A model generated the notes under the pieces. It was not told the origin of the DNA and searched no databases. It saw only the letters and a list, made by a program, of their open reading frames with translations. Positions 1-8,277 of a DNA stretch of 64,000 nucleotides are shown piece after piece (positions within the stretch are counted from its first letter, which is position 1; each line of letters begins with the position of its first letter). A program made the translations under genes and the position numbers. This DNA comes from an uncultured Oscillospiraceae bacterium (GTDB lineage: Bacteria > Bacillota > Clostridia > Oscillospirales > Oscillospiraceae). The stretch spans positions 7,902 to 71,901 of the forward strand of contig CAJUEG010000005.1 of the NCBI GenBank assembly GCA_910584835.1, written 5' to 3'.

Positions 1-312
1 GGAATGTTTTACACCAACGCCCTGTTGGACCTGCTGATTACATCCGGCTCCGGCCACGCGGCGGTAGCTATGCCCCTGATGGTCCCGCTGGCCGACGCTC
101 TGGGGCTCTCCCGGCAGGCGGCGGTGCTGGCCTTCCAGCTGGGAGACGGGCTGGTGAATCTGGTCTCTCCCATCTCCAACACGCTGGTGAGCTGCCTGGC
201 CCTGTCGGGAGTCAGTTACCAGAAGTGGCTTCGGTATTTTTTGCCCCTGGTGGGAATCTATCTGATCATAGGCACAGGGTTTATGCTTCTGGCTGGTGCC
301 GTGGGATATTAA
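1..312 (+). CDS. YfcC-like membrane transporter, C-terminal fragment
   Basis: The open frame enters from the left edge and stops at 312, so only the last ~103 residues are visible and the Met at base 4 is probably internal. The segment has the SGSGHAAVAMPLMVPLAD stretch, then QLGDGLVNLVSPIS, and a final hydrophobic helix. From memory this matches the C-terminal half of the YfcC/C4-dicarboxylate anaerobic carrier superfamily, inner-membrane permeases linked to amino-acid or dicarboxylate movement. Substrate cannot be told from this part. A strong hairpin terminator follows 16 bases after the stop, so it ends its transcript. Family confidence is good; substrate is unknown. Confidence 0.75.
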   Translation, partial: GMFYTNALLDLLITSGSGHAAVAMPLMVPLADALGLSRQAAVLAFQLGDGLVNLVSPISNTLVSCLALSGVSYQKWLRYFLPLVGIYLIIGTGFMLLAGAVGY

Positions 313-327
313 AATAGCGGATGAAAA

Positions 328-364
328 GGCCGCGGGACCCAAAGTCCCGCGGCCTTCTGTATTT
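328..364 (+). terminator. Rho-independent terminator after the YfcC-like gene
   Basis: GGCCGCGGGAC (328-338) pairs perfectly with GTCCCGCGGCC (344-354) over a five-base loop, followed by a T-rich tail. It separates the transporter from the surface-protein promoter. Confidence 0.85.
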
Positions 365-385
365 TGGCCAAAGCCTGGCCTGGTA

Positions 386-414
386 TTGACAAATATGTGA
401 ATACATACTATAAT
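386..414 (+). promoter_or_regulatory. Consensus sigma-A promoter of the surface protein
   Basis: TTGACA at 386-391 and TATAAT at 409-414 are both exact consensus with a 17-bp spacer. A promoter this strong on a large surface protein suggests it is held down by a repressor; see the repeats just downstream. Confidence 0.85.
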
Positions 415-424
415 ATACCTTGTT

Positions 425-470
425 CTTTCACGAGAAAGTATATATTATGTTATAAAATTTCACGAGAAAG
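425..470. promoter_or_regulatory. Tandem operator-like repeats downstream of the promoter
   Basis: TTTCACGAGAAAG occurs at 426-438 and again at 458-470, 32 bp apart start to start, about three helical turns. The first copy, with the preceding C, has mirrored arms CTTTC/GAAAG. The position just after the -10 box fits a roadblock repressor site. No matching regulator gene is identified. Confidence 0.5.
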
Positions 471-572
471 AGGCATGGGCGCCCCTTTGGGGCGGAAACG
501 CTTGGCCTTAAGAGGGATGTACGGCGGGACCGCCGCTGGGCTGCGGCGAACTATTGTGGGGGAGGAACCGAT

Positions 573-3500
573 ATGAAACACAGGGGAGTGCTGGCCGCGT
601 TGGCGCTGTGCCTGATGCTGGCGCTGCTGCCGGGAAATGCACGGGCCGCGGAGACGGACAGTAAGTGGGGCGGGATCGTCACATGGAGCTATAACGAGAG
701 TACAAAGACGCTGACCGTCTCCGGCGCCGGGCCGATGCCGGACGGTCCTCCGCCCTGTGACGACCTGTACGCTGTGCAGGCCCTTGTCATTGACAGCGGC
801 GTTACAACCATCAGCGCCAAGTCATTTGAGTACTGCTCCAATCTTAAAGAGGTCACGATTCCGGCCAGCGTGGTCTCTATTGGAGACGAGGCGTTCCAGT
901 CCTGCGGCAAGCTTGCCCAGGTCACTATCCCCGGCGACGGTGTTTCAATTGGGGACAGCGCGTTTGATTACTGCCAGGCGCTGACCAGCGCCGTCTTCTC
1001 CGGCAGCGTCGATTCAATTGGCGACAATGCGTTCAACTACTGCAAAAGCCTTTCCAGCCTCATATTCGAAAACGACGTCGGATCAATTGGGCAAAACGCG
1101 TTTTATAGCTGCGATGCCCTGACCGACATTGTGTTTCAGGGTAAAGTGGGCCCGATTGGGCAGGCTGCGTTTTCCTACTGCAGGGAATTGAACGACATTG
1201 CCTTTTCCAACGATGTTGAGTCCATTGGAAGCGAGGCGTTCAGCTGCTGCAGTAAGCTGACTGACGTTGCAATCAATGGCAGCGTGGGGCGCATTGGGGA
1301 ATCGGCGTTTTATGGCTGCGACGCCCTGACCTCGGTCATGATTTCCGGCAACGCGGCCTCCATCGGAAATAATGCGTTTGAGGGCCTGGAAAATCTTACG
1401 AAGTTTCATGTGGGCGGCACGCTGGGATCAATTGGAACGTATGCGTTTTACGACTGCACCGGGCTGACGGAGTTCCCGGCCGTCGACGGCGGCATGACCG
1501 GCCCTATCGCTATCTATGCGTTCGCGGGCTGCACCGGATTTCACAGAATTATGCTCCCGGAGGGAGTTACCATTATCGGAGCCGCCTCCCTATACAGCTG
1601 CAGCAATCTGACGGCGGTCTGGATACCCGACAGCGTGACAAGGATTGTCGATGGCGCCTTTGATTCGTGGACACTCAAGGACATCTATTACGGCGGGACG
1701 GAGGAACAGTGGAAGTCCGTCGAGGGATATGATGACGTGCAGAACGACGGCCTCCCGGTGATCCACTATGGCTGCAAACGTGAATTCCCGGAGACCGCCG
1801 CGGGGGACAACGAAACGCTGCGGCGGCTGGTTCAAAACGGGATCGGCGCCGGACTCACTGAGATTGAGCTGACCGGCGACATCGATCTGGGCAGCGCTAC
1901 GCTGCCCATTCAGGACAGGTGCAATCTTGTGCTGGATCTGAAGGGACACCGGATTACCTCCAGCGCCGACCCGGCCATCACGGTTGTGGGAAGTCTCACG
2001 GTGAAGGACAGCACGGAGAAGAGTTCTCCCGCCGTCGGCCAGGACAACCGCGTGAGCTACGCCTGCGACGGCATCATCAGCAGCACCGGCCTCTCGCGCG
2101 AGGTGATCGATGTGCAGTTCGGCGGCTCCTTTACCCTTCTGGGCGGTACGGTGAGTGGCAACAGCAGTGATATCGCCATCAGGGTCACCGGAGCGCCGAG
2201 CGAGGACTCAAACCCGGACGGCATGGAGACCACGGTAGACATCGACGGCGGTTATGTGGAGGCGGGAGGCCCTGCCATTTCGGTGTCCGGGGTATCTGGC
2301 TATGTGAGGGCAAACGGTGGTGTGATGCTCAGCCGGGGCGCCGCGGTCATTCTCAGCCCGGAGACGTCGGCGGAAAACAACACCCGCATTTCCGTGAGCG
2401 GCGGCACTTTGATCAATAAGAGGACCGGCCAGCTCTCCTGCGGCATCTACCAGCCGCAGAACGGGAGCGTTAGCATTTACTCCGGCAGGATCATCGTCGA
2501 AAACGGCATTGGCGTTCTGGTGCGGGGGGAAGGGAGGCTGAGCGTATGGTGGTACAGATCACAGAAACTGCCGCCCGAGATCACCGCCGGCGGCTCCGGC
2601 ACGGGTATCATCGGCAGCTCGGACCTGGAGCTGTCTGCCGGAAAGAAAATCGTGCTGGATCATAAGAGCGGATATCCGCAAAGCGACAGGATGAGTTACG
2701 AGCTGAGCACCTCCTTAAACTCCTTAGCGCTGGAATTCCAGGCTGAAGCGCTTGCCGCCGACGGATATGAACTGAAACGCGAAGATCGGTTCACAGACCG
2801 GATCAGGTATACCTTTGGCCCTATTGTCACCTACCAGATCACCTTTGACTCCAACGGTGGTACGGCCGTCACACCGGGCACCATGGAGACGGACACCAGC
2901 GGACGGATTGCCCAGCTTCCGGCGGAGCCTGTCCGAGAGGGATATGTGTTCAGGGGCTGGAGCACAGAGAAAGATGATCTCGCGTATAGGGTTGGGACCG
3001 GCAGTCAACTGCGGCGGGATACCACGCTCTACGCACTGTGGACGCCAAACGGGGCCCATATTATCAGCGTTTATTATTGTAATGACAGCGGCGTTGAGTA
3101 CTTCATCGGGTATAGAGTCACCGGCACAGACGGCGTGCTTAGCGACTGGCCCTCCCGGGATACCATTCACGGCCCAATTGTGGGCTGGTTTACCAACCCT
3201 GCCGGCGGCGAGGAGTACAGTGAAGACCATGTTTTTACCGGGGATACCAACGTCTATGGGCATCGGACCCCGGACACGCCCCCGCCCTATGACATCGCCT
3301 TCGATCCAAACGGCGGCAGCGGCAGTGCGGTCACCATAACAACGGACGAAAAGGGAAGACTGGACAGCTGGCCTGCCGAACCCACCCGGGACGGATATGT
3401 CTTTATGGGATGGGGCCGATGGCCAAGCGGCAGCTACCTGGTGGGGCAGAAGGAGACTTTCTTCCGCAGCGAGACCCTCTATGCTCAGTGGATGCAGGAG

Positions 3501-5723
3501 GGCGGCTACGTCATCCGCTTCTCCCTGAACGAGGATGACTCCGATACGGTTTCCGAGACCAGGAATACCAATCTGCAGGGCCGGCTGGACCGGTGGCCGG
3601 ACACCCCTCTGCGCGCCGGTACGGACTACATTTTCAGCGGCTGGTACACCAGCTCCTCCGGAGGCTCGCGGCTGAATTTTGACCACCGCTTTTACGGAGA
3701 TACCAGGCTTTACGCCCACTGGATTCAGCGCAGCAGCGCGGGGGCGGGCTATTGTGTCATTACCTTTGACGCAAACGGAGGTACCGGCAGCTCTGTTCTG
3801 ATGACGGAGCAAAATGGACGGCTGGCGTTTCTGCCATACAATGATCCTGTCCTTGCCGGGTATACCTTTGCGGGCTGGTTCACCGGAAAGAGCGACGGCA
3901 GTGAAGTGACCACCGCCACCGTTTTTACGGCGGACACCACCGTGTATGCTCATTGGACGGCGAACGGCGACACCCCCGGCCCCGATGATCCCGGGAAGTT
4001 TACCGTCACCTTTGACCCCAACGGCGGCACCGGCGGCGGAAGCATGACCACAGGGGAGGACGGAAAGCTTGCCGCGCTGCCGGGAAATCCGACCCGAGAG
4101 GGCTATGTGTTTGCGGGCTGGTTCACCGGGAAGAGCGACGGCAGTGAGGTGACTACCGCCACTGTCTTTGCGGCGGACACCACCGTGTATGCTCACTGGA
4201 CGGCGAACGGCGACACCCCCGGCCCCGATGATCCCGGGAAGTTTACCGTCACCTTTGACCCCAACGGCGGCACCGGCGGCGGAAGCATGACCACAGGGGA
4301 GGACGGAAAGCTTGCCGCGCTGCCGGGAAATCCGACCCGAGAGGGCTATGTGTTTGCGGGCTGGTTCACCGGGAAGAGCGACGGCAGTGAGGTGACTACC
4401 GCCACTGTCTTTGCGGCGGACACCACCGTGTATGCTCACTGGACGGCGAACGGCGAGACCCCCGGTCCCGACGATCCCGGAAAGTTTACCGTCATCTTTG
4501 ATGCCAACGGCGGCACCGGCGGCGGAAGCATGACTACAGGTACGGACGGAAAGCTCACCGCGCTGCCGGGAAATCCGACCAGAGAGGGCTATGTGTTTGC
4601 GGGCTGGTTCACCGGGAAGAGCGATGGGGGTGAAGTAACCGCCGCCACTGTCTTTACAGCGAACATCACCGTGTACGCTCACTGGACGGCAAACGGCGAC
4701 ACCCCCGGCCCCGACGATCCGGGGAAGTTTACCGTCACCTTTGATCCCAACGGCGGCGCCGGCGGCGGAAGCATGACTACAGGTACGGACGGAAAGCTCG
4801 CCGCCCTGCCGGCCAACCCTGTCCGCGGAGGCTATGTCTTTGACGGCTGGTACACCGCCCGGCTTGGCGGCACGAGGATCGGCACCGGCACCGTCTTTAC
4901 GGAGAACACCACCGTCTATGCCCATTGGAACAGGGAAGCGGATGCCGGTATCTATTATCGAATCTATACGCCGTATCGCGCCCCCGGCGGCAGCTTCTAT
5001 GTGAGCCATGCCACCGCAGCAGCGGGTACCCGTGTCACCATCGAGCTCAGTCCCTGGAGCGGTTACGAGCTGGATTGGTTGCTGGTAACCGACCTTGTTA
5101 CCGGGCAGGATATGCGCCTGACCTGGCACAACAGCAATGAATACAGCTTTATCATGCCTGCCGGCGACGTGGAGGTGGGAATCACCTTTGCGGTCAGGTA
5201 TACCGGCGGTTTCAATGGCACCGATGGTTCTTATAGTGTTCCGAATTCTGTCCCAACAAGTACAAAGCCCATCCGATGGTATTATAGCAACGGTGCCATC
5301 TACCACGTCACAGACGGTCTTGTTCCTGCCGATGCCTTGCTTACCAGGGATATGCTCATCTCAATTCTCTACAACCTGGACAGCGCCAGCACAGGTAAGC
5401 CGGAATCCTGGGCCATCGATCATTCCATTGTCCCCGACGTCTACGAGAGCTTGCTCTGGGGTGTTGATAAGCCGGTAAGCCGTGAACAGGCCGTAGTGAT
5501 TCTCTTTAGCTACGCGCAGTATAAAAACTACAGCACCTTTGAGCGGGCGGACCTTACCGGTTATGCCGACTACGGTCTGATTCGGCCCATAGCGCGGCCT
5601 GCCATGTCCTGGGCCCGGGCCGCCGGACTGATAGCAGGAACCTCTGCCGGTACGCTCTCGCCCCGGAACAACCTGACATGCGGACAGGCAAGCATTATTC
5701 TTTCGCGTTTTACAGGCAAATGA
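573..5723 (+). CDS. Secreted BspA-type LRR / InlB-repeat / SLH surface protein
   Basis: A 1716-residue exported protein with a good RBS (GGGGGAGG, 557-564) before ATG 573. Residues 1-26 are a classic signal peptide ending at ARA. About residues 60-400 are BspA-like leucine-rich repeats of the 'IGxxAFxxCxxLT' type, followed by a right-handed beta-helix-like stretch. From about residue 750 come about nine InlB B-repeats (Listeria-Bacteroides repeats) with the hallmarks FDxNGG, GYxFxGW and TTxYAHW. The last ~170 residues resemble S-layer homology modules, which anchor proteins to cell-wall polymers. The likely role is adhesion or host interaction at the cell surface (inference from the domain families). 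Four repeats are tandem copies of the same 243-bp unit. The protein is host-encoded, outside the element. Confidence 0.85.
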   Translation: MKHRGVLAALALCLMLALLPGNARAAETDSKWGGIVTWSYNESTKTLTVSGAGPMPDGPPPCDDLYAVQALVIDSGVTTISAKSFEYCSNLKEVTIPASVVSIGDEAFQSCGKLAQVTIPGDGVSIGDSAFDYCQALTSAVFSGSVDSIGDNAFNYCKSLSSLIFENDVGSIGQNAFYSCDALTDIVFQGKVGPIGQAAFSYCRELNDIAFSNDVESIGSEAFSCCSKLTDVAINGSVGRIGESAFYGCDALTSVMISGNAASIGNNAFEGLENLTKFHVGGTLGSIGTYAFYDCTGLTEFPAVDGGMTGPIAIYAFAGCTGFHRIMLPEGVTIIGAASLYSCSNLTAVWIPDSVTRIVDGAFDSWTLKDIYYGGTEEQWKSVEGYDDVQNDGLPVIHYGCKREFPETAAGDNETLRRLVQNGIGAGLTEIELTGDIDLGSATLPIQDRCNLVLDLKGHRITSSADPAITVVGSLTVKDSTEKSSPAVGQDNRVSYACDGIISSTGLSREVIDVQFGGSFTLLGGTVSGNSSDIAIRVTGAPSEDSNPDGMETTVDIDGGYVEAGGPAISVSGVSGYVRANGGVMLSRGAAVILSPETSAENNTRISVSGGTLINKRTGQLSCGIYQPQNGSVSIYSGRIIVENGIGVLVRGEGRLSVWWYRSQKLPPEITAGGSGTGIIGSSDLELSAGKKIVLDHKSGYPQSDRMSYELSTSLNSLALEFQAEALAADGYELKREDRFTDRIRYTFGPIVTYQITFDSNGGTAVTPGTMETDTSGRIAQLPAEPVREGYVFRGWSTEKDDLAYRVGTGSQLRRDTTLYALWTPNGAHIISVYYCNDSGVEYFIGYRVTGTDGVLSDWPSRDTIHGPIVGWFTNPAGGEEYSEDHVFTGDTNVYGHRTPDTPPPYDIAFDPNGGSGSAVTITTDEKGRLDSWPAEPTRDGYVFMGWGRWPSGSYLVGQKETFFRSETLYAQWMQEGGYVIRFSLNEDDSDTVSETRNTNLQGRLDRWPDTPLRAGTDYIFSGWYTSSSGGSRLNFDHRFYGDTRLYAHWIQRSSAGAGYCVITFDANGGTGSSVLMTEQNGRLAFLPYNDPVLAGYTFAGWFTGKSDGSEVTTATVFTADTTVYAHWTANGDTPGPDDPGKFTVTFDPNGGTGGGSMTTGEDGKLAALPGNPTREGYVFAGWFTGKSDGSEVTTATVFAADTTVYAHWTANGDTPGPDDPGKFTVTFDPNGGTGGGSMTTGEDGKLAALPGNPTREGYVFAGWFTGKSDGSEVTTATVFAADTTVYAHWTANGETPGPDDPGKFTVIFDANGGTGGGSMTTGTDGKLTALPGNPTREGYVFAGWFTGKSDGGEVTAATVFTANITVYAHWTANGDTPGPDDPGKFTVTFDPNGGAGGGSMTTGTDGKLAALPANPVRGGYVFDGWYTARLGGTRIGTGTVFTENTTVYAHWNREADAGIYYRIYTPYRAPGGSFYVSHATAAAGTRVTIELSPWSGYELDWLLVTDLVTGQDMRLTWHNSNEYSFIMPAGDVEVGITFAVRYTGGFNGTDGSYSVPNSVPTSTKPIRWYYSNGAIYHVTDGLVPADALLTRDMLISILYNLDSASTGKPESWAIDHSIVPDVYESLLWGVDKPVSREQAVVILFSYAQYKNYSTFERADLTGYADYGLIRPIARPAMSWARAAGLIAGTSAGTLSPRNNLTCGQASIILSRFTGK
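3965..4936 (+). repeat. 243-bp in-frame tandem repeats (four copies)
   Basis: Each unit encodes 81 residues starting GDTPGPDDPGKFTV. Copies begin at 3965, 4208, 4451 and 4694. The first two appear identical base for base; the third and fourth carry scattered changes. This indicates recent duplication and a site prone to copy-number change. Confidence 0.85.
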
Positions 5724-5845
5724 GGGATAATCGCGGCAGAGGATTATGCGGTTACGTTTCGGTTCCTGCATGACGGATAATATCCGGCAAAAACAGGGAC
5801 AGATGATGCGTAAAAACTTCTTAAAAAGAGGTTCGCTGCGGGGAA

Positions 5846-5884
5846 AAGCCCCCGCCCGGGTTCATCCTGGGCGGGGGCTTTTAT
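5846..5884. terminator. Bidirectional terminator between surface gene and sigK 3' part
   Basis: A stem of AAGCCCCCGCCCGG/CTGGGCGGGGGCTT with loop TTCATC is followed by T's on the plus strand and preceded by A's that would serve the minus-strand sigK transcript. Confidence 0.8.
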
Positions 5885-5938
5885 AGCGGAAAATTGTGGT
5901 TCAATGTCCCGGCCGGCAATGGGCCGGGGCGCTTGATG

Positions 5939-6295
5939 TCAAGGCTTTTCATATTCGACCCGCAGCTTTTCCAAGGCTTTTTTTTCGATGCGGGACACAT
6001 AGCTTCGGGAAATCCCACACAGCGATGCGATTTCTCGCTGGGTGAGGGGAGGCTGGCCGCCCAGACCGTAGCGCAGGCGAATAATTTGGGCTTCCCGCCC
6101 GGTGAGGCAGGCGCTTACGCACCGGCGTACCTTGGCGCAGGCGTCCCGCAGGTCCAGCTCCTCCAGCATGTTGTCGTCCACCCGCACCACGTCGATGAGA
6201 GAGAGGGAGCCGTTTTCTGTTTCACTATCCAGCGAGTCGGAGAGAGACAGCTCACCCTGGAGCTTGCGCTGAGAGCGAAAATACATCAGTATCTC
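5939..6295 (-). CDS. sigK: Sporulation sigma-K, 3' half (interrupted gene)
   Basis: Reading on the minus strand from the AAAT core gives GAG ATA CTG ATG TAT..., i.e. NEILMYFRSQRKLQGELSL, then region 4 ending in TQREIASLCGISRSYVSRIEKKAL. This is the second half of region 2 through region 4 of the mother-cell sigma factor SigK, the counterpart of spoIIIC in B. subtilis. It contributes 118 residues and has no start of its own. Joined to the 5' half at 51649-51981 by removing the element, it makes a 229-residue sigma factor, close to the family length. It lies directly after the recombinase stop. The gene is split, not decayed: no stop or frameshift is seen in either half. Confidence 0.9.
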   Translation of the reverse strand, partial: EILMYFRSQRKLQGELSLSDSLDSETENGSLSLIDVVRVDDNMLEELDLRDACAKVRRCVSACLTGREAQIIRLRYGLGGQPPLTQREIASLCGISRSYVSRIEKKALEKLRVEYEKP

Positions 6296-8063
6296 ATTTG
6301 CTATTCACTTCTAACGGCTCTATATCGCCCCTTTCTGCCGATTTTTCAAAATTTTCGGTATTTTTACACGATGTTACAGCGTTCCCCATGCCAACGGGGA
6401 TTTCCGGGAACTCAAACGCATACTCTGAGCCAAACAGGATGATGTGGGCTTGTGTCCCGTCCCATACGATCTCCTTGACGAAGGTGCGGATAGCCGCGCG
6501 TTTCTGTTCTATCGTCATTCCGTCTACGCTGTCTTTAAAGGAGGCAAGGAGCTGTGCCAGCAGATCATACTCAATATCGGCCAAGGTATGGCTGGCGGTC
6601 AGTTCTTTGAGTTCGTCCAAATGCCGCTTTAAGGTTTCACCTTTGTCGTGGAGTTCATCGATCTGTTTTACAATGTAGGCTTCTGCGGAGGTGCCGGACG
6701 CTTTGCTTAACGTAGATACCAGCCCTTTGATCTCGTCCTCGTTGGCGGTGATATCAGCTTCAATTTTGGCAAGCTGCTCGTCATAGCTCTGGCGATTACC
6801 TGTCAGCACCTTTTTACTGTGTTCAAGCTGCTGAAGGAAGTCGGAACCGTCCTCGCTCAATAACTTTAGCTGTTCTATGACGTTCGCGTCCATAATATTG
6901 CCGTTGCAATTCTTGATATTGCACACATGGCCCCGGCTCCGTTCTTTCATGGAACACAGATAGGTATAAATCGTTTCCCCTTTGGCGTTCAGCCGCTGGG
7001 AGGCTTTGGGGCGCATAAAATCGCCGCAGTTGCCGCAGATCAAGAGGCCGGAGAGCAGGGCAACATTGCTTCTGGGCTTGCGATAGCTCTTTGACCTGTT
7101 TTGTTCCAAAAGCTGCTGAACCTTTACCCAGGCTTTGCCGTCGATGGTTCCTGGGTGCTTTCCCACTGATACGATCCATTCGTCCATGGGCTTGACCTGG
7201 TTGGCCTTGCCTTGTTGCTGTAAGGTACGGTTGTAGGCCATAATGCCATGTATGCCGTCAAAATCGCTTTTCTCGGAAAACAGGTCTACGTTGTTTTCCG
7301 TCAGGTATTGATAGGCGGCATCATCCGCAATCAGATAGACGGGGTTGGAGAGGATATTTTTGAGGGCAAAGCGCGTAAAGTCTTTCCCATTTTTGGTTGT
7401 GAATCCATTTTGCAATAGAAAGGTTTCTGTTTTGGTCAAAGAGTTGGTTTCCAGGAACTTTTCAAAGATCAGCTTTATCATGCTGATTTCTTCTGGGATG
7501 GGCTTCAGCTTACAGGCTTTACGGGTTTTGCCATCTATCGTTACGTGGGAAATACTTTCCGAGGCATAGCCGGTAGGGGTCACGCCGCCCAGCCAGCGCC
7601 CGGTTTTAGACAGCTCGTGCATATTATCCCGGATACGCTCGGCTATGGTTTCCCGTTCCAACTGGGAAAAGACCGAGGAAATATACATCATGGCCCGGCC
7701 CATGGGGGAGGACGTGTCGAACTGCTCTTTGATGGAGATGAAGTCGATTTTCATTTGATTGAACTGCTCAATCAATTTTGCAAAGTCTCCAATATTGCGG
7801 CTGATCCGATCCAAGCGGTAGACTACGATGGCCCGAAAGCTATGCTCCTGGGCATCGGCCATCATCTTCTTAAACTTTGGGCGTTCCAGGGAACCCCCAG
7901 AGAAACCTTCATCTTCATAGACCAAGGCATCATCGGCGGCGGAGTTTCCAAACTGCATACGGATGTACTGCTTGCACATTTCAATTTGGTTTTCAATGCT
8001 TTCTCCTTTCCCTGTAAATTTGGATTTGCGGGAGTAGATCACGAATTGTCCGTCGTTTTTCAT
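6294..8063 (-). CDS. Large serine recombinase of the element
   Basis: A 589-residue large serine recombinase that would integrate and excise the element. The resolvase catalytic domain is near the N-terminus, with YSRKS holding the nucleophile (Ser14 in the Y-x-R-x-S pattern) and YRLDRISRN downstream. A recombinase domain follows, then a zinc ribbon (CGNCGD ... CSMKERSRGHVC) and a coiled coil. ATG 8063 is chosen over GTG 8072 because GAGGTGA sits five bases upstream of it. It is relative in kind to SpoIVCA, TndX and Tn1549 integrase. The 3' end runs into the att core, so its stop is supplied by sigK DNA and is lost in the circular form. A minus-strand promoter lies at 8098-8126. Confidence 0.9.
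   Translation of the reverse strand: MKNDGQFVIYSRKSKFTGKGESIENQIEMCKQYIRMQFGNSAADDALVYEDEGFSGGSLERPKFKKMMADAQEHSFRAIVVYRLDRISRNIGDFAKLIEQFNQMKIDFISIKEQFDTSSPMGRAMMYISSVFSQLERETIAERIRDNMHELSKTGRWLGGVTPTGYASESISHVTIDGKTRKACKLKPIPEEISMIKLIFEKFLETNSLTKTETFLLQNGFTTKNGKDFTRFALKNILSNPVYLIADDAAYQYLTENNVDLFSEKSDFDGIHGIMAYNRTLQQQGKANQVKPMDEWIVSVGKHPGTIDGKAWVKVQQLLEQNRSKSYRKPRSNVALLSGLLICGNCGDFMRPKASQRLNAKGETIYTYLCSMKERSRGHVCNIKNCNGNIMDANVIEQLKLLSEDGSDFLQQLEHSKKVLTGNRQSYDEQLAKIEADITANEDEIKGLVSTLSKASGTSAEAYIVKQIDELHDKGETLKRHLDELKELTASHTLADIEYDLLAQLLASFKDSVDGMTIEQKRAAIRTFVKEIVWDGTQAHIILFGSEYAFEFPEIPVGMGNAVTSCKNTENFEKSAERGDIEPLEVNSK
6296..6309. other. Attachment site, sigK 3' side of the element (att core plus inner repeat)
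   Basis: The core (ATTT on the plus strand, 6296-6299; AAAT reading with sigK) is shared with 51649-51652. One base inside lies CTATTCACT (6301-6309), the inverse of AGTGAATAG at 51639-51647. On circularisation these give a 9-bp inverted repeat around six bases, CAAATA, a typical serine-integrase attP shape. The recombinase stop codon TGA is formed here from the core T plus GA of sigK. Confidence 0.8.
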
Positions 8064-8097
8064 TTGCGTCACCTCATTATGTTATATATTTTGAAGT

Positions 8098-8126
8098 ATT
8101 ATATCATAGCGTCTACAATCCATCAA
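8098..8126 (-). promoter_or_regulatory. Promoter of the serine recombinase
   Basis: On the minus strand TTGATG (8126-8121) and TATAAT (8103-8098) are 17 bp apart and lead to the recombinase start 35 bases later. The motif is sigma-A-like; no sigma-E or sigma-K consensus was evident by eye. Confidence 0.6.
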
Positions 8127-8277
8127 TGGGAAGGGGAGAGTTTGTCAAGAGTTTTGATAGAGATATTTCAACAAATTTCCCATATTTCAATAATATTATA
8201 ACATTTTTCAGCAAGATATGCAAAAAACGCGATGTGAACCATCGCGTTTTTTTCTTACCCCAAAGGAGGGCCTGCCT
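8127..8277. promoter_or_regulatory. AT-rich divergent region between recombinase and repA
   Basis: This stretch is far richer in A+T than the rest of the element. It carries two ATTTCAA direct repeats about 21 bp apart and a near-perfect hairpin at its end. It is the only AT-rich gap beside repA and is a candidate origin of replication or operator region for RepA. No clear plus-strand promoter could be picked with confidence. Confidence 0.4.
8222..8253 (+). terminator. Hairpin/attenuator just upstream of repA
   Basis: AAAAAACGCGATG (8222-8234) pairs with CATCGCGTTTTTT (8240-8252) over loop TGAAC, with T's in the 3' arm. It sits 9 bases before the repA RBS (AAAGGAGGG, 8262-8270), so it would stop transcripts entering repA unless relieved. 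It could instead terminate an upstream small RNA. Confidence 0.7.

Noticed and set aside
364..576. 70-codon ORF upstream of the surface protein
   Set aside because: It spans the promoter and operator-like repeats and has no RBS.
2724..5306. 860-codon minus-strand ORF opposite the InlB repeats
   Set aside because: A shadow of the repetitive plus-strand gene; repeats are simply copied, no domain match.
5939..6295. sigK as a dead pseudogene
   Set aside because: Both halves are intact and rejoin in frame at a shared core beside an intact recombinase.
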